Position numbers and translations under genes: made by a program. A DNA stretch of 64,000 nt, taken from positions 8,510,775-8,574,774 of the forward strand of contig NC_090716.1 in NCBI RefSeq assembly GCF_040954835.1, given 5' to 3'. Positions within the stretch are counted from its first letter, which is position 1. Each line of letters opens with the position of its first letter. The stretch comes from Lepisosteus oculatus. Lineage: Eukaryota; Chordata; Actinopteri; Semionotiformes; Lepisosteidae. The notes below the pieces were generated by a model. It saw only the letters and a program-made list of their open reading frames with translations. It made no database searches and was not told where the DNA came from. Positions 63,312-64,000 of this stretch are shown one piece after another.

Positions 63312-64000
63312 GTCTGTGACATTTTTAAGGAACTTGTAGCCGGCTATAATGCCGGCAGGAATGCAGGTAGTCACTGAGGAAGAAACGTGGATAAATGTGC
63401 AGGCTCTGGCATAAATTAATGTAGGACCCACTACTCTATATTTCAGAAGTCAGGTGTATTGGAGTTTAATCTTCTTTGTGTTATGTTTATTAGGAATGCA
63501 CGCCTTGATTAGTAAAGATCAAGCATCTACACTGTAGATTACAGTATATGGGCAGAACATCCAGCGCTTCTGGCATAAAAACTTTTTCATAGCAAATATA
63601 CAAGTACCCGCAGATGCATTCTCATGACTATCTTCAATACGGTCAGCTCCTTGATTGTACCTGTAATGCCAATGAAACAACTACTTAATGACTTATTGGT
63701 GTCTGCATTAAACAAGTGGGCCTTGGACTGGTGACAATACATGGCAGCCTCTTTCCTTACTTTTTTCTTGGGGGGGAATACATGTACCATTACAATTCTC
63801 ATGTAAACCTCATAGTAAGTAGAAGCACAAAAATGTAACCGAAAAAAAAATACAGGGTGAAATAGCATGGACTTTAAAACAATTAAAATAATCGTGGCAG
63901 AGTAGGGAAGGAAACCAATCTGACCCCAGAATGGAAAAGAAACACAGTTTTATTGACCTAAAAGTGTACTGTCAAACCCCTTGTTTTCTGTTTAATACCA
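63312..64000. other. Intron of ZP copy 2
   Basis: No exon recognised after the donor at 63311. In copy 1 the next exon lies 672 bp further on, so the fourth exon of copy 2 may be just outside the window. Nothing repeat-like stands out. Confidence 0.5.

Overview
The window is vertebrate nuclear DNA, most likely from a ray-finned fish and possibly an early-branching one such as a gar, bowfin or bichir. The genes are split into many short exons with consensus splice sites. Intergenic DNA is AT-rich and CpG-poor apart from one CpG-rich promoter. It carries fish-type interspersed repeats: tRNA-headed SINEs, 5S-rRNA-headed SINEs with an L2-like tail, an L2-type LINE remnant, a Tc1-like MITE and foldback elements. 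The species assignment is an inference from repeat style, not a measurement.

There are three main genes and the start of a fourth. (1) Minus strand, 10608 down past 895 (its 3' end lies off the left edge): an ovochymase-type polyprotease with order signal peptide, trypsin domain, CUB, CUB, acidic linker, second trypsin domain. All 18 visible coding exons join in frame. (2) Minus strand, coding 34270 to 21145, with a CpG-rich promoter and probable non-coding exon near 42.5 kb: a fatty acyl-CoA reductase closest to FAR1, predicted 518 residues. It has two consecutive 172-bp versions of the same internal exon that must be mutually exclusive. (3) Plus strand, 48816 to 56800, 13 coding exons, 710 residues: a type I membrane glycoprotein with a cysteine-rich N-terminal module of a kind I cannot name, a C-terminal ZP domain, a dibasic cleavage site, a transmembrane helix and a short tail. 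(4) Plus strand from 61789, running off the right edge: a tandem paralogue of (3), with three exons visible.

The remaining space is long introns and intergenic DNA with repeats: SINEs near 0.5, 12.9, 15.1, 17.0, 34.5, 38.3, 39.8, 44.1, 45.6 and 52.5 kb; a Tc1-like MITE at 36.5 kb; palindromic elements at 22.1, 42.9, 58.0 and 59.9 kb; a 660-bp inverted-repeat element at 57.6-58.3 kb; and an L2 remnant at 60.4-61.3 kb.

Biologically, FAR1 makes fatty alcohols for ether lipids. Ovochymases and oviductins are secreted egg or oviduct proteases, one of which trims a ZP-type egg-coat protein in toads. ZP-domain proteins polymerise into extracellular coats. The protease and ZP genes lying about 40 kb apart is suggestive, but no functional link is shown by sequence. 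I found no wholly novel system. The strongest signals are the FAR alternative-exon pair, the tandem ZP family with its unclassified N-terminal module, and several palindromic elements.
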